Assembly (NCBI RefSeq): GCF_900176425.1
Contig: NZ_FWXS01000001.1
Span: 1-64,000, forward strand
Direction of reading: 5' to 3'
DNA: 64,000 nt
Source: Moheibacter sediminis
GTDB taxonomy: Bacteria > Bacteroidota > Bacteroidia > Flavobacteriales > Weeksellaceae
Of this stretch, positions 42,121-51,785 are shown one piece after another. Under the pieces are notes generated by a model that saw only the letters and a program-made list of their open reading frames with translations, was not told where the DNA came from and ran no database searches. A program made the position numbers and the translations under genes. Positions within the stretch are counted from its first letter, which is position 1, and each line of letters starts with the position of its first letter.

Positions 42121-44280
42121 TTACCCTAACAATTCAAAATCCAATTGCTTATTTCGTAAATCTGCTTTGGCAACTTTGATTAAAACTTTGTCTCCCAGCT
42201 GATAAGTGATTCCAGATTTTCTCCCGACAATCGAATAATTTTTCTGGTCAAAATAGAAAGAATCTTCTTCCATATTTCTTAATCTAACCATTCCTTCGCA
42301 GCGGGTTTCAGGGATCTCAACAAAAATTCCGTATTCCTGAACACCGGTGATGAAACCATAGAATTCTTCGCCGATGAATTGTTCCATGAATTTTACCTGC
42401 ATGAATTTGATGGATTCTCTTTCTGCTTCTGTCGCTAATTTTTCTCTTGCCGAACTATGGATACATTTTTCTTCGTAAGGTGCAGCTGCAGGCGATTTTC
42501 CACCATCTAAATAATGCTGAAGCAAGCGATGCGCCATCATATCCGGATAACGGCGAATCGGTGATGTAAAGTGAGAATAATACCTGAATGCCAAACCGTA
42601 ATGCCCCACATTATTATCGGTAGAATATTTCGCTTTGCTCATCGTTCTGACCGCTAAAGTTTCAATCAGGTTTTCTTCAGGTTTACCTTTTACATCGCTC
42701 AAAAGTTGATTCATGGATTTAGTGATAGATTTTGTTGTACTCAAATCTAAACTGTATCCGAATTGTTTGATGAACAAACGCAAATCCTGCAATTTATCCA
42801 TATCCGGATCGTCATGAATCCTGTAAACAAAAGTATTGTTATTTGGCTTCCCGTCTTTATTGGTTGAAACAAATTCTGAAACTTTTCGGTTACAAAGCAA
42901 CATGAATTCTTCAATCAAATGATTGGCATCTTTGCTGATTTTGAAATAAGTTCCAACCGGATTGTCATTTTGATCCAATTCAAATTTAACTTCGATTTTA
43001 TCAAATGTAATCGCGCCGTCTTTCATTCTTTTATTGCGAAGAGTTTTAGCCAATTTATCCAAAGTCAAAATTTCATCTTTCATGTCTCCTTCAGCACCTT
43101 CGATGATTTCTTGAGCTTCTTCGTAAGTGAATCTTCGGTCAGAATGAATCGCAGTTCTACCGTACCATTCATTTAAAACTTTGGCATTGTCATCCATTTC
43201 AAAGACGGCTGAAAAAGTATATTTGTCTTCATGCGGGCGAAGCGAACAAGCGACATTACTCAAATTTTCAGGCAGCATCGGCACCACTCTGTCCACTAAA
43301 TATACGGAAGTTGCACGGTTGTAAGCTTCTTGTTCTAGCAAAGTTCCAGGACGCACATAATGAGTAACGTCGGCAATGTGAACGCCAATTTCCCAATTTC
43401 CATTTTCTAATTTTTGAATGGAAAGTGCATCATCAAAGTCTTTTGCGTCTTTCGGATCGATGGTAAAAGTCGGAACAGAGCGCATATCACGTCGTTTCAA
43501 AATTTCAGATTCATGGATTTTTACATCCAATTCCTGTGCTTCTCTTTCTACTTCTTCAGGAAATTGATACGGTAAATTGTATTCCAGCAAAATGGCGTGC
43601 ATTTCGGTTTTGGTTTCGTCTGGTTTGCCCAAAACTTCTATGATTTGTCCAAATGGACTGTCTGCATCATCGGGCCAATCCAACATTTCAACCACTACTT
43701 TGTCTCCCATTTCGGCTCCGTTGAATTTATCTTTTGGAATGTAAAAATCAACGTGAATTGCTCGGCTGTTCATCACCACAAAACCATATTTTCCACTCGG
43801 CTGTGGTTCAAAAATTCCTGTAAAAATAGATTTGAATCTTTTTACAATATCAACGATTTCACCCTCTGGTTTGTCCGATTTTCCTTTGAGTTTCGGATAT
43901 AGATAAACACGAACCATATCGCCTTGCAGCGCATTTTTCTTTTTGTTTTTGGCAATGAAGATGTCATCATCCATTCCATCTACAATTACATAAGCAGAAC
44001 CGCTTTGCGTGACATCAATCGTTCCAATCAAATAATCTCTTTCCGCATTGATTTTAAATTTTCCCCGGTCAGATTCTTTTATTTTTTTATCAGCCAAAAG
44101 TGACTGTAAGTCTTTGATTAATATTTCTTTATCAATTCTATTGGTTAAGTTCAAAGAAGCTGCAATTTGTTTGTAATTCTGAGGTTTCTCAGGATTTTTA
44201 AACAATACTTCTATGATTTGTTTGGTAAACTTACCTGAAGTTGACCTTTTATTTTTTGAGTTAAATTTTCTATTTGGCAT
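42121..44280 (-). CDS. rnr: Ribonuclease R
   Basis: A 719-residue processive 3'-5' exoribonuclease of the RNase II/R family. It has an N-terminal winged helix-like region, cold-shock-like OB domains and the RNB catalytic domain. Metal-binding aspartates lie in T-I-D-P-K-D-A-K-D-F-D-D-A-L, with H-I-A-D-V-T-H-Y-V downstream. A C-terminal S1 domain (G-F-I-T-G-V-Q-E-Y-G-I-F-V-E) completes the protein. It degrades structured RNA and takes part in rRNA and tmRNA turnover. Confidence 0.94.
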   Translation of the reverse strand: MPNRKFNSKNKRSTSGKFTKQIIEVLFKNPEKPQNYKQIAASLNLTNRIDKEILIKDLQSLLADKKIKESDRGKFKINAERDYLIGTIDVTQSGSAYVIVDGMDDDIFIAKNKKKNALQGDMVRVYLYPKLKGKSDKPEGEIVDIVKRFKSIFTGIFEPQPSGKYGFVVMNSRAIHVDFYIPKDKFNGAEMGDKVVVEMLDWPDDADSPFGQIIEVLGKPDETKTEMHAILLEYNLPYQFPEEVEREAQELDVKIHESEILKRRDMRSVPTFTIDPKDAKDFDDALSIQKLENGNWEIGVHIADVTHYVRPGTLLEQEAYNRATSVYLVDRVVPMLPENLSNVACSLRPHEDKYTFSAVFEMDDNAKVLNEWYGRTAIHSDRRFTYEEAQEIIEGAEGDMKDEILTLDKLAKTLRNKRMKDGAITFDKIEVKFELDQNDNPVGTYFKISKDANHLIEEFMLLCNRKVSEFVSTNKDGKPNNNTFVYRIHDDPDMDKLQDLRLFIKQFGYSLDLSTTKSITKSMNQLLSDVKGKPEENLIETLAVRTMSKAKYSTDNNVGHYGLAFRYYSHFTSPIRRYPDMMAHRLLQHYLDGGKSPAAAPYEEKCIHSSAREKLATEAERESIKFMQVKFMEQFIGEEFYGFITGVQEYGIFVEIPETRCEGMVRLRNMEEDSFYFDQKNYSIVGRKSGITYQLGDKVLIKVAKADLRNKQLDFELLG

Positions 44281-44327
44281 TTATTTTTCTGTATTACTGT
44301 AATAAGCACAATGTATAATGTACTTTT

Positions 44328-44759
44328 TTAAGAGCAAGCAATTTTAGCTACTCTGTTTTCGTGTCTTCCACCTTCAAAATCCGTGCTAAGAAATGTATCT
44401 ACCATTTCGATGGCGTATTCCAAAGCTACAAAACGAGCAGGAAGTGCAATGATATTGGCATTATTGTGTTGTCTTGTCAGCCTGGCAATGTCGGTATTCC
44501 AGCAAAGTGCAGAGCGGACGCCTTGGTGCTTGTTGGCAGTCATGTTCACTCCTTGACCACTTCCGCAAATCAAAATTCCGAATTCTGCTTCACCGTTTTC
44601 AACAGCTGACGCAGTAGGATGGGCGAAATCCGGGAAATCAACAGATTCTGTTGATAACGTTCCAAAGTCCTGAACTTGAAATCCTTTACTTGTTAAATAC
44701 TCAGCAATTTTTGACTTATAAACAAATCCTGCATGATCCGATCCTATTGCTATTTTCAT
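44328..44759 (-). CDS. rpiB: Ribose-5-phosphate isomerase B
   Basis: A 143-residue RpiB that interconverts ribose-5-phosphate and ribulose-5-phosphate. The N-terminal I-G-S-D-H-A-G-F phosphate/substrate loop and the C-G-S-G-Q-G-V-N-M-T-A-N-K segment with the catalytic Cys are present. It is 47 nt upstream of rnr on the same strand, so probably in one transcript. The 530-bp AT-rich gap to pgk lies on its upstream side. Confidence 0.94.
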   Translation of the reverse strand: MKIAIGSDHAGFVYKSKIAEYLTSKGFQVQDFGTLSTESVDFPDFAHPTASAVENGEAEFGILICGSGQGVNMTANKHQGVRSALCWNTDIARLTRQHNNANIIALPARFVALEYAIEMVDTFLSTDFEGGRHENRVAKIACS

Positions 44760-45250
44760 GTTTTTGGTTTTATTAACACCTAATTTTTCTTAATTTCTTT
44801 AACTAATTATAAATCAAGATTTAGTAATTGTAAATTTAATGTTAATAAATGTGCAATTACTTTTGATTGATTTTTTGTCTAATTACTTGCACAATATAAT
44901 TTCAGTTTTGATTAGAAAATTAACAATATAAAGCAAGACTTATTTTTCATTCTGGCACGGAAATTTTCAACGTACTTATGAATAAGATCAACAATCAATT
45001 TATGATCAAATAGGACTTTTAACAATGAACAAAATTTGTTGATAACCCTATAAATTCCTGATTTAAAAACAAAATTAAGCATTATTAATTGTTTAATTCC
45101 TTTCCATAAAATTATTTAAAGTTTAGTTATTCACAAATGAACATCGCTATATACACATATGCTTTTCTTTCTTTTTAAATTTTAAAAAAATATAAATATG
45201 ATTATATGAAATGTGAACAACTAAAAACAGCACGTGAAGAATTATTCTGC
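44760..45250. other. Long AT-rich intergenic region with DnaA-box-like 9-mers (possible oriC)
   Basis: About 490 bp with no reading frame worth calling and very high AT content. DnaA-box-like 9-mers: TTATTCACA (45127-45135, exact TTATnCACA), and one-mismatch forms TTATTAACA (44770-44778; minus-strand copy 44840-44848), TTATCAACA (minus strand, 45037-45045) and TTGTTCACA (minus strand, 45212-45220). The nearest strong parS sites are 11-13 kb away. This could be the replication origin, a DNA-unwinding region, or simply a long promoter region. No ncRNA or terminator is convincing. Confidence 0.35.
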
Positions 45251-45258
45251 TATTTTTG
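45251..45258 (+). promoter_or_regulatory. -7 promoter element (TATTTTTG) for pgk
   Basis: Exact TAnnTTTG match 30 nt before the ATG at 45289. Its final TTG is in frame with pgk and could be mistaken for a start codon. Confidence 0.6.
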
Positions 45259-45288
45259 CTCTCAGTAAAATTAATTCTAAATATTCGA

Positions 45289-46479
45289 ATGAAAACAATT
45301 GACGATTTTAATTTCCAGGACAAAAAAGCATTGATCAGAGTTGACTTCAATGTTCCGCAAGATGATAATTTGAAAGTGACAGACGATACGAGAATTGTAG
45401 CGGCTAAACCAACCATTGATAAAATTTTAAAAGACGGCGGTTCAGCAATTTTGATGACGCATTTGGGAAGACCAAAAGGTGGACCGGAAGATAAATTTTC
45501 TTTGAAACACATCGCTTCGAAAGTTTCTGAAATTTTAGGTGTAAATGTCATCGTAGCAAATGATGTTGTAGGTAACGATGCTAAGGAAAAAGCTAAAAAC
45601 CTGAAGCCGGGAGAAGTTTTATTGTTGGAAAATGTTCGTTTTCATGCAGAAGAAGAAAATGGAGACAAAGATTTTGCTAAAAAACTGGCAGATTTAGGTG
45701 ATATTTATGTGAATGATGCATTTGGAACAGCACACAGAGCGCATGCTTCGACTGCTGTAATTGCTGAATTTTTTCCAAAAGCCAAATGTTTCGGTTATTT
45801 GATGAAACAGGAATTACAAGCAATTGACAAAGTGTTGAAAACCGGAGATGGACCGGTAACAGCAATTTTGGGCGGTGCAAAAGTTTCTTCAAAAATTACG
45901 ATTATCGATAATATTTTACCGGCTATTGATAACTTAATCATCGGAGGTGGAATGACTTATACGTTTATCAAAGCTCAAGGCGGAAACATCGGAAAATCAT
46001 TGGTTGAAGATGATAAATTAGAATTGGCTTTGGAAATTTTGAAAGCTTGTGACGAAAATGATGTAAATGTGTATTTGCCTGAAGATAATGTTGCCGCAGA
46101 TAATTTCAGCAACGATGCCAACAAAAAAGTGGTTAACGTTTATGAAATTCCAGACGGATGGATGGGAATGGATTGCGGTCCGGAAACCAATAAATTGTTT
46201 GCTGATGTCATCAAAGAATCTAAAACCATTTTGTGGAATGGTCCTTTAGGCGTTTTTGAAATGGAAAATTTTGCAAAAGGAACGATTGCTTTGGGCGATG
46301 CGATTGCAGATGCAACCAAAAAAGGAGCATTCTCATTAGTTGGCGGTGGTGATTCCGTTGCATTTGTGAAACAATACAATTACGACGAAAAAGTAAGTTA
46401 TGTTTCTACCGGAGGAGGCGCAATGCTGGAAAGCCTTGAAGGTAAAGAATTGCCTGGCGTAGCTGCAGTGATGAATTGA
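45289..46479 (+). CDS. pgk: Phosphoglycerate kinase
   Basis: A 396-residue glycolytic kinase that makes ATP and 3-phosphoglycerate from 1,3-bisphosphoglycerate and ADP. The signature R-V-D-F-N-V-P lies near the N-terminus, H-L-G-R-P-K-G and D-A-F-G-T-A-H-R follow, and the C-terminal nucleotide-binding G-G-G-D-S motif is intact. The ATG at 45289 is preferred: the in-frame TTG at 45256 lies in the promoter motif, and the longer form would add 11 residues not seen in the family. A 28-bp palindromic terminator follows. Confidence 0.95.
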   Translation: MKTIDDFNFQDKKALIRVDFNVPQDDNLKVTDDTRIVAAKPTIDKILKDGGSAILMTHLGRPKGGPEDKFSLKHIASKVSEILGVNVIVANDVVGNDAKEKAKNLKPGEVLLLENVRFHAEEENGDKDFAKKLADLGDIYVNDAFGTAHRAHASTAVIAEFFPKAKCFGYLMKQELQAIDKVLKTGDGPVTAILGGAKVSSKITIIDNILPAIDNLIIGGGMTYTFIKAQGGNIGKSLVEDDKLELALEILKACDENDVNVYLPEDNVAADNFSNDANKKVVNVYEIPDGWMGMDCGPETNKLFADVIKESKTILWNGPLGVFEMENFAKGTIALGDAIADATKKGAFSLVGGGDSVAFVKQYNYDEKVSYVSTGGGAMLESLEGKELPGVAAVMN

Positions 46480-46500
46480 TAAAATTTAAATAGAAAATGG

Positions 46501-46528
46501 ATAAAGCACGAAATATTTCGTGCTTTAT
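46501..46528. terminator. Bidirectional terminator: 28-bp perfect palindrome
   Basis: ATAAAGCACGAAAT followed directly by its reverse complement, placed between the convergent pgk and the alpha-helical unknown and touching the latter's stop codon. Hairpin arms rich in A/T at their ends allow it to work in both directions. Confidence 0.8.
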
Positions 46529-48003
46529 TACTTTTTAATCAACTCCAAAGTAGCTTCGTAAGGCGTTTTATTTTCTATTTGACAGATTATCCATCCCCAA
46601 AAGCTCAAGATAAACGGATCAAGGTTTTCATCAGTTTTAAACACTTTATAAATTTCTTCTTTGAATTTCAAATCCTTGATGATTTCAGGTTTTTTAACCA
46701 TCGATTCTACCATTGAAACAAAATCCATAACGCGCGTTTCATTCACTTCCCAAAGGTATTTTTTGTAACGTCGTTTGAAACTTTGCAATCGCGAAACTGC
46801 GAGTTCCGTATTTTCAAACTGGACTTGAATGAGGATTTCCAACAAATTTTTTCGAATTGTCCAAAGCATTCCCATTTTTTTCTCAAACCAAAAATCTGTG
46901 TGATTCATTTGCGAAATTAGCTTCAAAACCTTTCTGTCATTGTGTTGTGCATAAAAAGTAGCAAGCGTTAATTTCAAATCATACAAATCTTCAATTTTAT
47001 CTTTTTTAGCAGAATTTTTCAATACGGATTCTACTTTGTCCATTGCCATTTTCGAATTTCCGCTGTAGTGAATGTTTAATGAGAAAAGCAAATTGTATTT
47101 CAGATAAAATGTTTTGAGATAAGCTTTATTTTTCTTTTGCATCAAAGTTTTCATTTCATCTAAATATTGTTGACATTCCGCAAATTGATTGGTTCTGAAA
47201 TGAAAATTTGCCAAAAAATAAACAATTTGAATGTGGTAAAAAAGATGATTTTCTGAATTGTCTTTTTTCGATTCTAAAAATTCATAACCTGATTTCACAA
47301 AAGGCTCAATCAAAGAGAAATTCTGATGAATATTCCCAAACTCATTTCCAATAAATAAAATCTGATAAAGCGATTTATAAGTGATGATTTCGTTAAAGTT
47401 TAAATCCAGTTTTATCAGAATATCATTGATTAAGTTTTTAAAATTAATCACTTTTTTCTCCTGATGAATTTTCTGCAATTCCTTTCTGATAAAAGCATAT
47501 CCAATGTTCAGCTGGATTTCTTTCTGAATTTGATTGAGGTTGAAATTAATTTTATCAGTCAAATAATTCAAATCCTGATTAGGAAAAAGATGCAGGTAAT
47601 TTATCTGTGTTTGATAAATTTCATTTAATAAGCTAAATTGTTCTAAATGAATAGCTCTCTCTTCCGCTTTTTTTAAATATTTCAAAGCATCTTTTTCTAA
47701 ATTATGCTCCAGAAAAAAATTGCTCAAAACCAAAAATCGAAGTGAAGCATGGATTTCATCTGTATTTTTTTCAAAAGTTCGGTTGCTCAAAAATTCAATT
47801 AAATTATCGTACAATCTTTTTCGAAGTGCATGGTATGCTTGTTTATTAAAATATTTTTCTTTAATTATATCGTCATTTTCTAAATTTTTAAAATAAGAAA
47901 TGTTTTTGATGTCTAAACGTTTATTTCTTTTGTTTAAATATCTAATAAATTCCTTTTTATCTTCAGAATTCATAATTGATACGATTTCATAAAGTGAATT
48001 CAT
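46528..48003 (-). CDS. Conserved alpha-helical protein with TPR-like repeats, function unknown
   Basis: A 491-residue protein with no signal peptide or membrane segment. It is almost entirely helical and rich in Lys, Leu, Phe and Asn, with TPR-like spacing in segments such as L-E-K-D-A-L-K-Y-L-K-K-A-E-E-R-A and F-A-E-C-Q-Q-Y-L-D-E-M. No catalytic motif is seen. It looks like a cytoplasmic scaffold of a type common in Flavobacteriia, but I do not recognise a named family. It is a single gene, convergent with pgk. Confidence 0.75.
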   Translation of the reverse strand: MNSLYEIVSIMNSEDKKEFIRYLNKRNKRLDIKNISYFKNLENDDIIKEKYFNKQAYHALRKRLYDNLIEFLSNRTFEKNTDEIHASLRFLVLSNFFLEHNLEKDALKYLKKAEERAIHLEQFSLLNEIYQTQINYLHLFPNQDLNYLTDKINFNLNQIQKEIQLNIGYAFIRKELQKIHQEKKVINFKNLINDILIKLDLNFNEIITYKSLYQILFIGNEFGNIHQNFSLIEPFVKSGYEFLESKKDNSENHLFYHIQIVYFLANFHFRTNQFAECQQYLDEMKTLMQKKNKAYLKTFYLKYNLLFSLNIHYSGNSKMAMDKVESVLKNSAKKDKIEDLYDLKLTLATFYAQHNDRKVLKLISQMNHTDFWFEKKMGMLWTIRKNLLEILIQVQFENTELAVSRLQSFKRRYKKYLWEVNETRVMDFVSMVESMVKKPEIIKDLKFKEEIYKVFKTDENLDPFILSFWGWIICQIENKTPYEATLELIKK

Positions 48004-48122
48004 ACAAAGATTATTTTTCTATAAAATTAAAAATATATCGTCAGTTTTTTAAGAATTTTTAATTTTTTATAAATCAGTTCCAACTGAAATTTGTTTCAAA
48101 TTAATCTTTAAAACAAAAAATT

Positions 48123-48599
48123 ATGGAACCGCTAAATGAAATGAATCAATCAGAAAAAACTTCTTCAAAAAAAAGAAATTTTAACAACGAAAGAAACCCC
48201 ATGAAACCTACGCCTGCTTTTATCGGTGCATCCTGGTTTGCATTTTTCTTGGGAACCATCAGTTTTTGCATCGGACTTTGGAATGCCGATATTGAACTGA
48301 ACGAAAAAGGATATTATTTTACGATTTTGCTTTTCGGACTTTTTGCTGTGATTTCCGTGCAGAAAAGTGTTCGGGACAAAGCCGAAGGATTGCCTGTAAC
48401 GGAAATTTACTATGGTCTGAGTTGGTTTGCCACCATTGCTTCCTTGGTTTTGCTCATTATAGGACTGTGGAATGCCGATATGCTTTTGAGCGAAAAAGGA
48501 TTTTACGGAATGTCTTTTGCGCTGGGCGTCTTTGCATCGATTGCTGTCCAAAAGAACACAAGAGATGCGAAGTTGATAGATGATAATTCTAAACTTTAG
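48123..48599 (+). CDS. YiaA/YiaB-family inner-membrane protein
   Basis: A 158-residue protein made of two copies of the YiaA/B unit (about 28-80 and 92-148). Each copy has two hydrophobic helices around G-L-W-N-A-D and ends in V-Q-K-x-x-R-D. The N-terminal 27 residues are charged. E. coli YiaA and YiaB have the same fold; the function is unknown. The internal duplication is clear from the repeated G-L-W-N-A-D-x-x-L-x-E-K-G segment. Confidence 0.9.
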   Translation: MEPLNEMNQSEKTSSKKRNFNNERNPMKPTPAFIGASWFAFFLGTISFCIGLWNADIELNEKGYYFTILLFGLFAVISVQKSVRDKAEGLPVTEIYYGLSWFATIASLVLLIIGLWNADMLLSEKGFYGMSFALGVFASIAVQKNTRDAKLIDDNSKL

Positions 48600-48606
48600 C
48601 GGTTTG

Positions 48607-48645
48607 TCCCTGTGGTATTTAGAAATATATTGCAGGGATTTTTTA
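48607..48645 (+). terminator. Intrinsic terminator after the YiaA-like gene
   Basis: TCCCTG (48607-48612) pairs with CAGGGA (48633-48638), followed by TTTTTTA. Confidence 0.65.
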
Positions 48646-48674
48646 CTAAAAATTTAATATTTAAACTTTGATTA

Positions 48675-48700
48675 AAATGCTGGATTTATTTTCAGCATTT
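48675..48700. other. Hairpin upstream of the T9SS substrate gene
   Basis: AAATGCTG (48675-48682) pairs with CAGCATTT (48693-48700) around a 10-nt loop, 30 bp before the ATG at 48731. It may be a second terminator or a leader hairpin. Confidence 0.35.
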
Positions 48701-48730
48701 ATTTAATATATTTAATTCAAATTAAAACTT

Positions 48731-49831
48731 ATGAAAAAAATTCTACTATTGCTTTTCGTTCCGATTTCATTATTTGCTCAGTTTGAAGATGATTATTACA
48801 TTCTTCAATCAAGAGGAGATGGAAATGAGGTTTCTCTGAAATACGTGAACATATCTACCAACCAAATTTATTCAGATTCAGCATTGAATTTTATAGAATC
48901 AGATGATGGTACAAGCAATCCATTTGATGGTGGAATGGTCCATTCACTGACTTACAGTCCTGAAACAAGATCAATGTTCCTTATAACAACAAATTATATT
49001 TTCAGACCTATGAGTGGTACCAACCAAGATGTACAACTTGTCAATAAGGAAACAGGAGATTGTACCTTTGTTTTTGCTGCCGGAGGAGATAGTTATTTTG
49101 ATGACGATAGTTCAGGAAGCTTTGGTTTAAATATAAATAATGATGGGAAATATGTTTATATAGGTTTGTACAGTGCATGGGGAAATACAAATAGAAAAAT
49201 AATCATTACTGATGGAACTCCCGGAAACTCAGAATCATTTGAGATCGATAATTTGGGTTCTAATTATTTTGAAGAAGCGATGGCTTATAATGTTCAAAAC
49301 GGATTGCACTATTTTATAGGTAAAAATACCCAAAACCAAAACTTCCTTTACTCTATCAATACTTTCTCGGGAGAAATTAACACATATCCTATCAATACGG
49401 GAAATAACCAAAACCTGTATATTTTAGCGATGACTTTTTCGACTGGCCTTAATAAAATTTTGATTGCCGACACGAACTCCGGAAAAATATTTACCTTAAA
49501 TCTAAATGGAGGAAATTTGGACTTGTATAAAGAAACAGGTTTGTTAAATATTACAGGAATTGTTAGTGTTCATGATTTATTATCAAATGTTGAATTTGAA
49601 AATCAGGGAGAAATTAAAATTTACCCAAACCCTGTAAAAGAAAATCTGCATTTAGAAACAAGTGCGCAGATTGAAAAAATTGAACTTTTCAATATTATTG
49701 GTCAAAAATTGAAAGAATTTAATTTAAACTCGAAAACTTTGAATTTATCTAAAGAATCCAAGGGCATTTACATTCTCAAAATCCAAATGAAAAACGGAAA
49801 AGTTGAAACCAAGAAAATCATAAAAAACTAA
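48731..49831 (+). CDS. Secreted protein with type A T9SS sorting domain
   Basis: A 366-residue exported protein. The signal peptide is about 1-16 (ending L-F-A-Q). The middle has repeated N/G-rich strands suggesting a beta-propeller-like or similar fold, with no enzymatic motif. The last ~75 residues form a type A type IX sorting tail: K-I-Y-P-N-P-V, then I-E-L-F-N-I-I-G-Q and G-I-Y-I-L-K-I, ending in basic residues. It should be secreted by the same system that PorZ (24683-26911) serves. Cargo function unknown. The DUF1801 gene follows by 2 nt. Confidence 0.87.
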   Translation: MKKILLLLFVPISLFAQFEDDYYILQSRGDGNEVSLKYVNISTNQIYSDSALNFIESDDGTSNPFDGGMVHSLTYSPETRSMFLITTNYIFRPMSGTNQDVQLVNKETGDCTFVFAAGGDSYFDDDSSGSFGLNINNDGKYVYIGLYSAWGNTNRKIIITDGTPGNSESFEIDNLGSNYFEEAMAYNVQNGLHYFIGKNTQNQNFLYSINTFSGEINTYPINTGNNQNLYILAMTFSTGLNKILIADTNSGKIFTLNLNGGNLDLYKETGLLNITGIVSVHDLLSNVEFENQGEIKIYPNPVKENLHLETSAQIEKIELFNIIGQKLKEFNLNSKTLNLSKESKGIYILKIQMKNGKVETKKIIKN

Positions 49832-49833
49832 AT

Positions 49834-50226
49834 ATGATTTCTGAAATTCAAAATTACCATGATGATTTAACCGATTCAGAAAAGGAAATCTGCAATTTAT
49901 TGTATGAATTAATTGAGGAAAATTTACCAGAATCTGAATACAAAATCTGGCATGCACATCCGGTTTGGTTTTTGGAAGGAAATCCGATTGTCGGTTACAG
50001 CAAACAAAAACCTGGAATTCGGCTGATGTTTTGGAGCGGAGCGGATTTTGATGAGGAAAATTTGTCCAAAAAAGGAGAAAAATTCAAAGATGCATCAATA
50101 TTTTATAATTTTGTGAATGAAATTAATTCAGAAGATTTGAAATGCTGGCTCGGAAAATCAATTGAAATCCAATGGGATTATAAAAACATTGTGAAACGAA
50201 AAGGTGTTTTGGAAAGGTTAAAATAA
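49834..50226 (+). CDS. DUF1801 domain-containing protein
   Basis: A 130-residue cytoplasmic protein matching the DUF1801/YdhG-like fold: helix-rich N-terminus, then the W-H-A-H-P-V-W-F and I-G/V-Y-S-K-Q-K-x-x-I-R-L-M-F-W-S-G strands. Characterised relatives are few; the phosphatase- or stress-related claims in the literature do not transfer safely. It lies 2 nt after the T9SS substrate gene and is convergent with gmk, with no spacer between the stops. Confidence 0.82.
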   Translation: MISEIQNYHDDLTDSEKEICNLLYELIEENLPESEYKIWHAHPVWFLEGNPIVGYSKQKPGIRLMFWSGADFDEENLSKKGEKFKDASIFYNFVNEINSEDLKCWLGKSIEIQWDYKNIVKRKGVLERLK

Positions 50227-50793
50227 TTAATTCAAAAATCCTGAAATCAAATCCACAATTTCCTTTTTGCTTTTCTCCAAATCTTCATTCACAAGAATCG
50301 TATCAAATTTCGACGCCAAAAGAAGCTCCTTTTCAGCCTTTTCTACACGCATCTGTAACTTGTCTTCACTTTCGGTATTGCGTGCGCGCAAACGTCTTTC
50401 AAGCTCCTCAACCGAAGGCGGCATGATGAAAACGGAAAGTGAATTTGTAGGATAGATATTTTTCAGGTTAATTCCACCATCGACATCAATATCAAAAATC
50501 ACAGATTTACCTTTAGCCCAAATTCTTTGAATTTCAGATTTCAAAGTTCCGTAATAAGAACCGGCATAAACTTCTTCCCATTCTGCAAATTCTTGATTTT
50601 CAACTTTTTGTTTGAATTCTTCTGCAGAAATGAAATAATAATCTTTTCCATGAATTTCATTTTCTCTTGGACCTCTGGTCGCACAAGAAACAGAAAATTC
50701 AATAGAATCTAAATTTTCCAACAAATGCTTTACCAATGTAGTTTTTCCGGCGCCTGACGGAGCGGAAACGATGATTAATTTTCCAGAGCTCAT
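50227..50793 (-). CDS. gmk: Guanylate kinase
   Basis: A 188-residue kinase that converts GMP to GDP with ATP. The P-loop is A-P-S-G-A-G-K-T-T, followed by the GMP-binding S-C-A-T-R-G-P-R-E-N-E and G-K-D-Y-Y-F-I segments and the A-E-W lid region. Its ATG shares one base with the stop of the YicC gene (TAATG). The yicC-gmk order is widespread in bacteria. Confidence 0.95.
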   Translation of the reverse strand: MSSGKLIIVSAPSGAGKTTLVKHLLENLDSIEFSVSCATRGPRENEIHGKDYYFISAEEFKQKVENQEFAEWEEVYAGSYYGTLKSEIQRIWAKGKSVIFDIDVDGGINLKNIYPTNSLSVFIMPPSVEELERRLRARNTESEDKLQMRVEKAEKELLLASKFDTILVNEDLEKSKKEIVDLISGFLN

Positions 50794-51653
50794 TAAAGAA
50801 TATTCAAAACCTGTTCTTTCATTTTTTCCAATTCATCTTTCATCTGAACGACCAATTTCTGCATTCCGGAATGATTCGATTTAGAACCCAAAGTATTTAT
50901 TTCACGACCGATTTCCTGCGTGATGAATCCCAATTTTTTACCGCTGAATTCTTCGCCACTCAAAGTTTGAAGAAAGTATTCACAATGGTTTTTCAAACGA
51001 ACTTTTTCTTCTGTAATGTCCAGTTTTTCAAGGTAATAAATCAATTCCTGTTCAAAACGATTTTGATCGTATTCAGTGGTTAATTCACCCAAATTTTTGA
51101 TAAATCTCTCTTTCAAAGTCTCAATTCTTTCTTTTTCAAAAGGTTCAACTTGTTCCAATAAATTGAGAATCGAATTGTTGCGTTGAATGAATTCCTGTTC
51201 CAAAACTTTTCCTTCGTCCAAACGGAATTGTGTCAAATTTTCAATCGCTTTCAAAATCATTTCAACCGCTTGGTTCCACTCATCTTCTTCGATTTCTTTA
51301 CAAGTAAAAGTCATTACATCGGGCAGACGCATAACAATTGTAAGAAGCTCAGCATCAGAAGCATCAGGAACGATTTGTTTAAATTCGCTGATGTAAGCTT
51401 TGATGATTTCAGGGTTGATTTGCTGTGCTTTGTTGACAGCATTGGATTCCGTATTGATAGAAAAATCAACTTTTCCTCGTTGTAATTTCTCAGACAGTAA
51501 TTTCCTGATTTCCAATTCTTTCTCTTTGTACAAAAAAGGAAGACGCGTATTGAGGTCTAAACTTTTGCTGTTGAGCGAACGAATTTCTACCGTAATTTTT
51601 TTGTCAGAAAATTCTGCTACGGCTTTTCCGTAGCCTGTCATCGATTGAACCAT
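50793..51653 (-). CDS. YicC-family endoribonuclease
   Basis: A 286-residue YicC/YloC protein. The N-terminal M-x-x-S-M-T-G-Y-G-K signature and V-E-I-R-S-L-N-S-K are present, and the C-terminal DUF1732 region carries the metal-binding K-L-G-F-I-x-Q-E-I-G-R-E-x-N-T-L-G-S-K motif. E. coli YicC is an endoribonuclease acting on small RNAs. It is coupled to gmk by a 1-nt overlap and has a TACTTTTG promoter 20 nt upstream. Confidence 0.93.
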   Translation of the reverse strand: MVQSMTGYGKAVAEFSDKKITVEIRSLNSKSLDLNTRLPFLYKEKELEIRKLLSEKLQRGKVDFSINTESNAVNKAQQINPEIIKAYISEFKQIVPDASDAELLTIVMRLPDVMTFTCKEIEEDEWNQAVEMILKAIENLTQFRLDEGKVLEQEFIQRNNSILNLLEQVEPFEKERIETLKERFIKNLGELTTEYDQNRFEQELIYYLEKLDITEEKVRLKNHCEYFLQTLSGEEFSGKKLGFITQEIGREINTLGSKSNHSGMQKLVVQMKDELEKMKEQVLNIL

Positions 51654-51673
51654 TGTCGATTAGATTTAAATGT

Positions 51674-51681
51674 CAAAAGTA
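51674..51681 (-). promoter_or_regulatory. -7 promoter element (TACTTTTG) for yicC-gmk
   Basis: Exact TAnnTTTG match on the minus strand, 20 nt before the ATG at 51653. Confidence 0.55.
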
Positions 51682-51785
51682 CATAAAATCTTTATACCAA
51701 CGTTTCATCCTTCCAAAGCCTGAGTGGGTTTGTATTGTCGTTAAGAATATTTATATGATTTTTAAATAAAATTTCATAAAATAAA

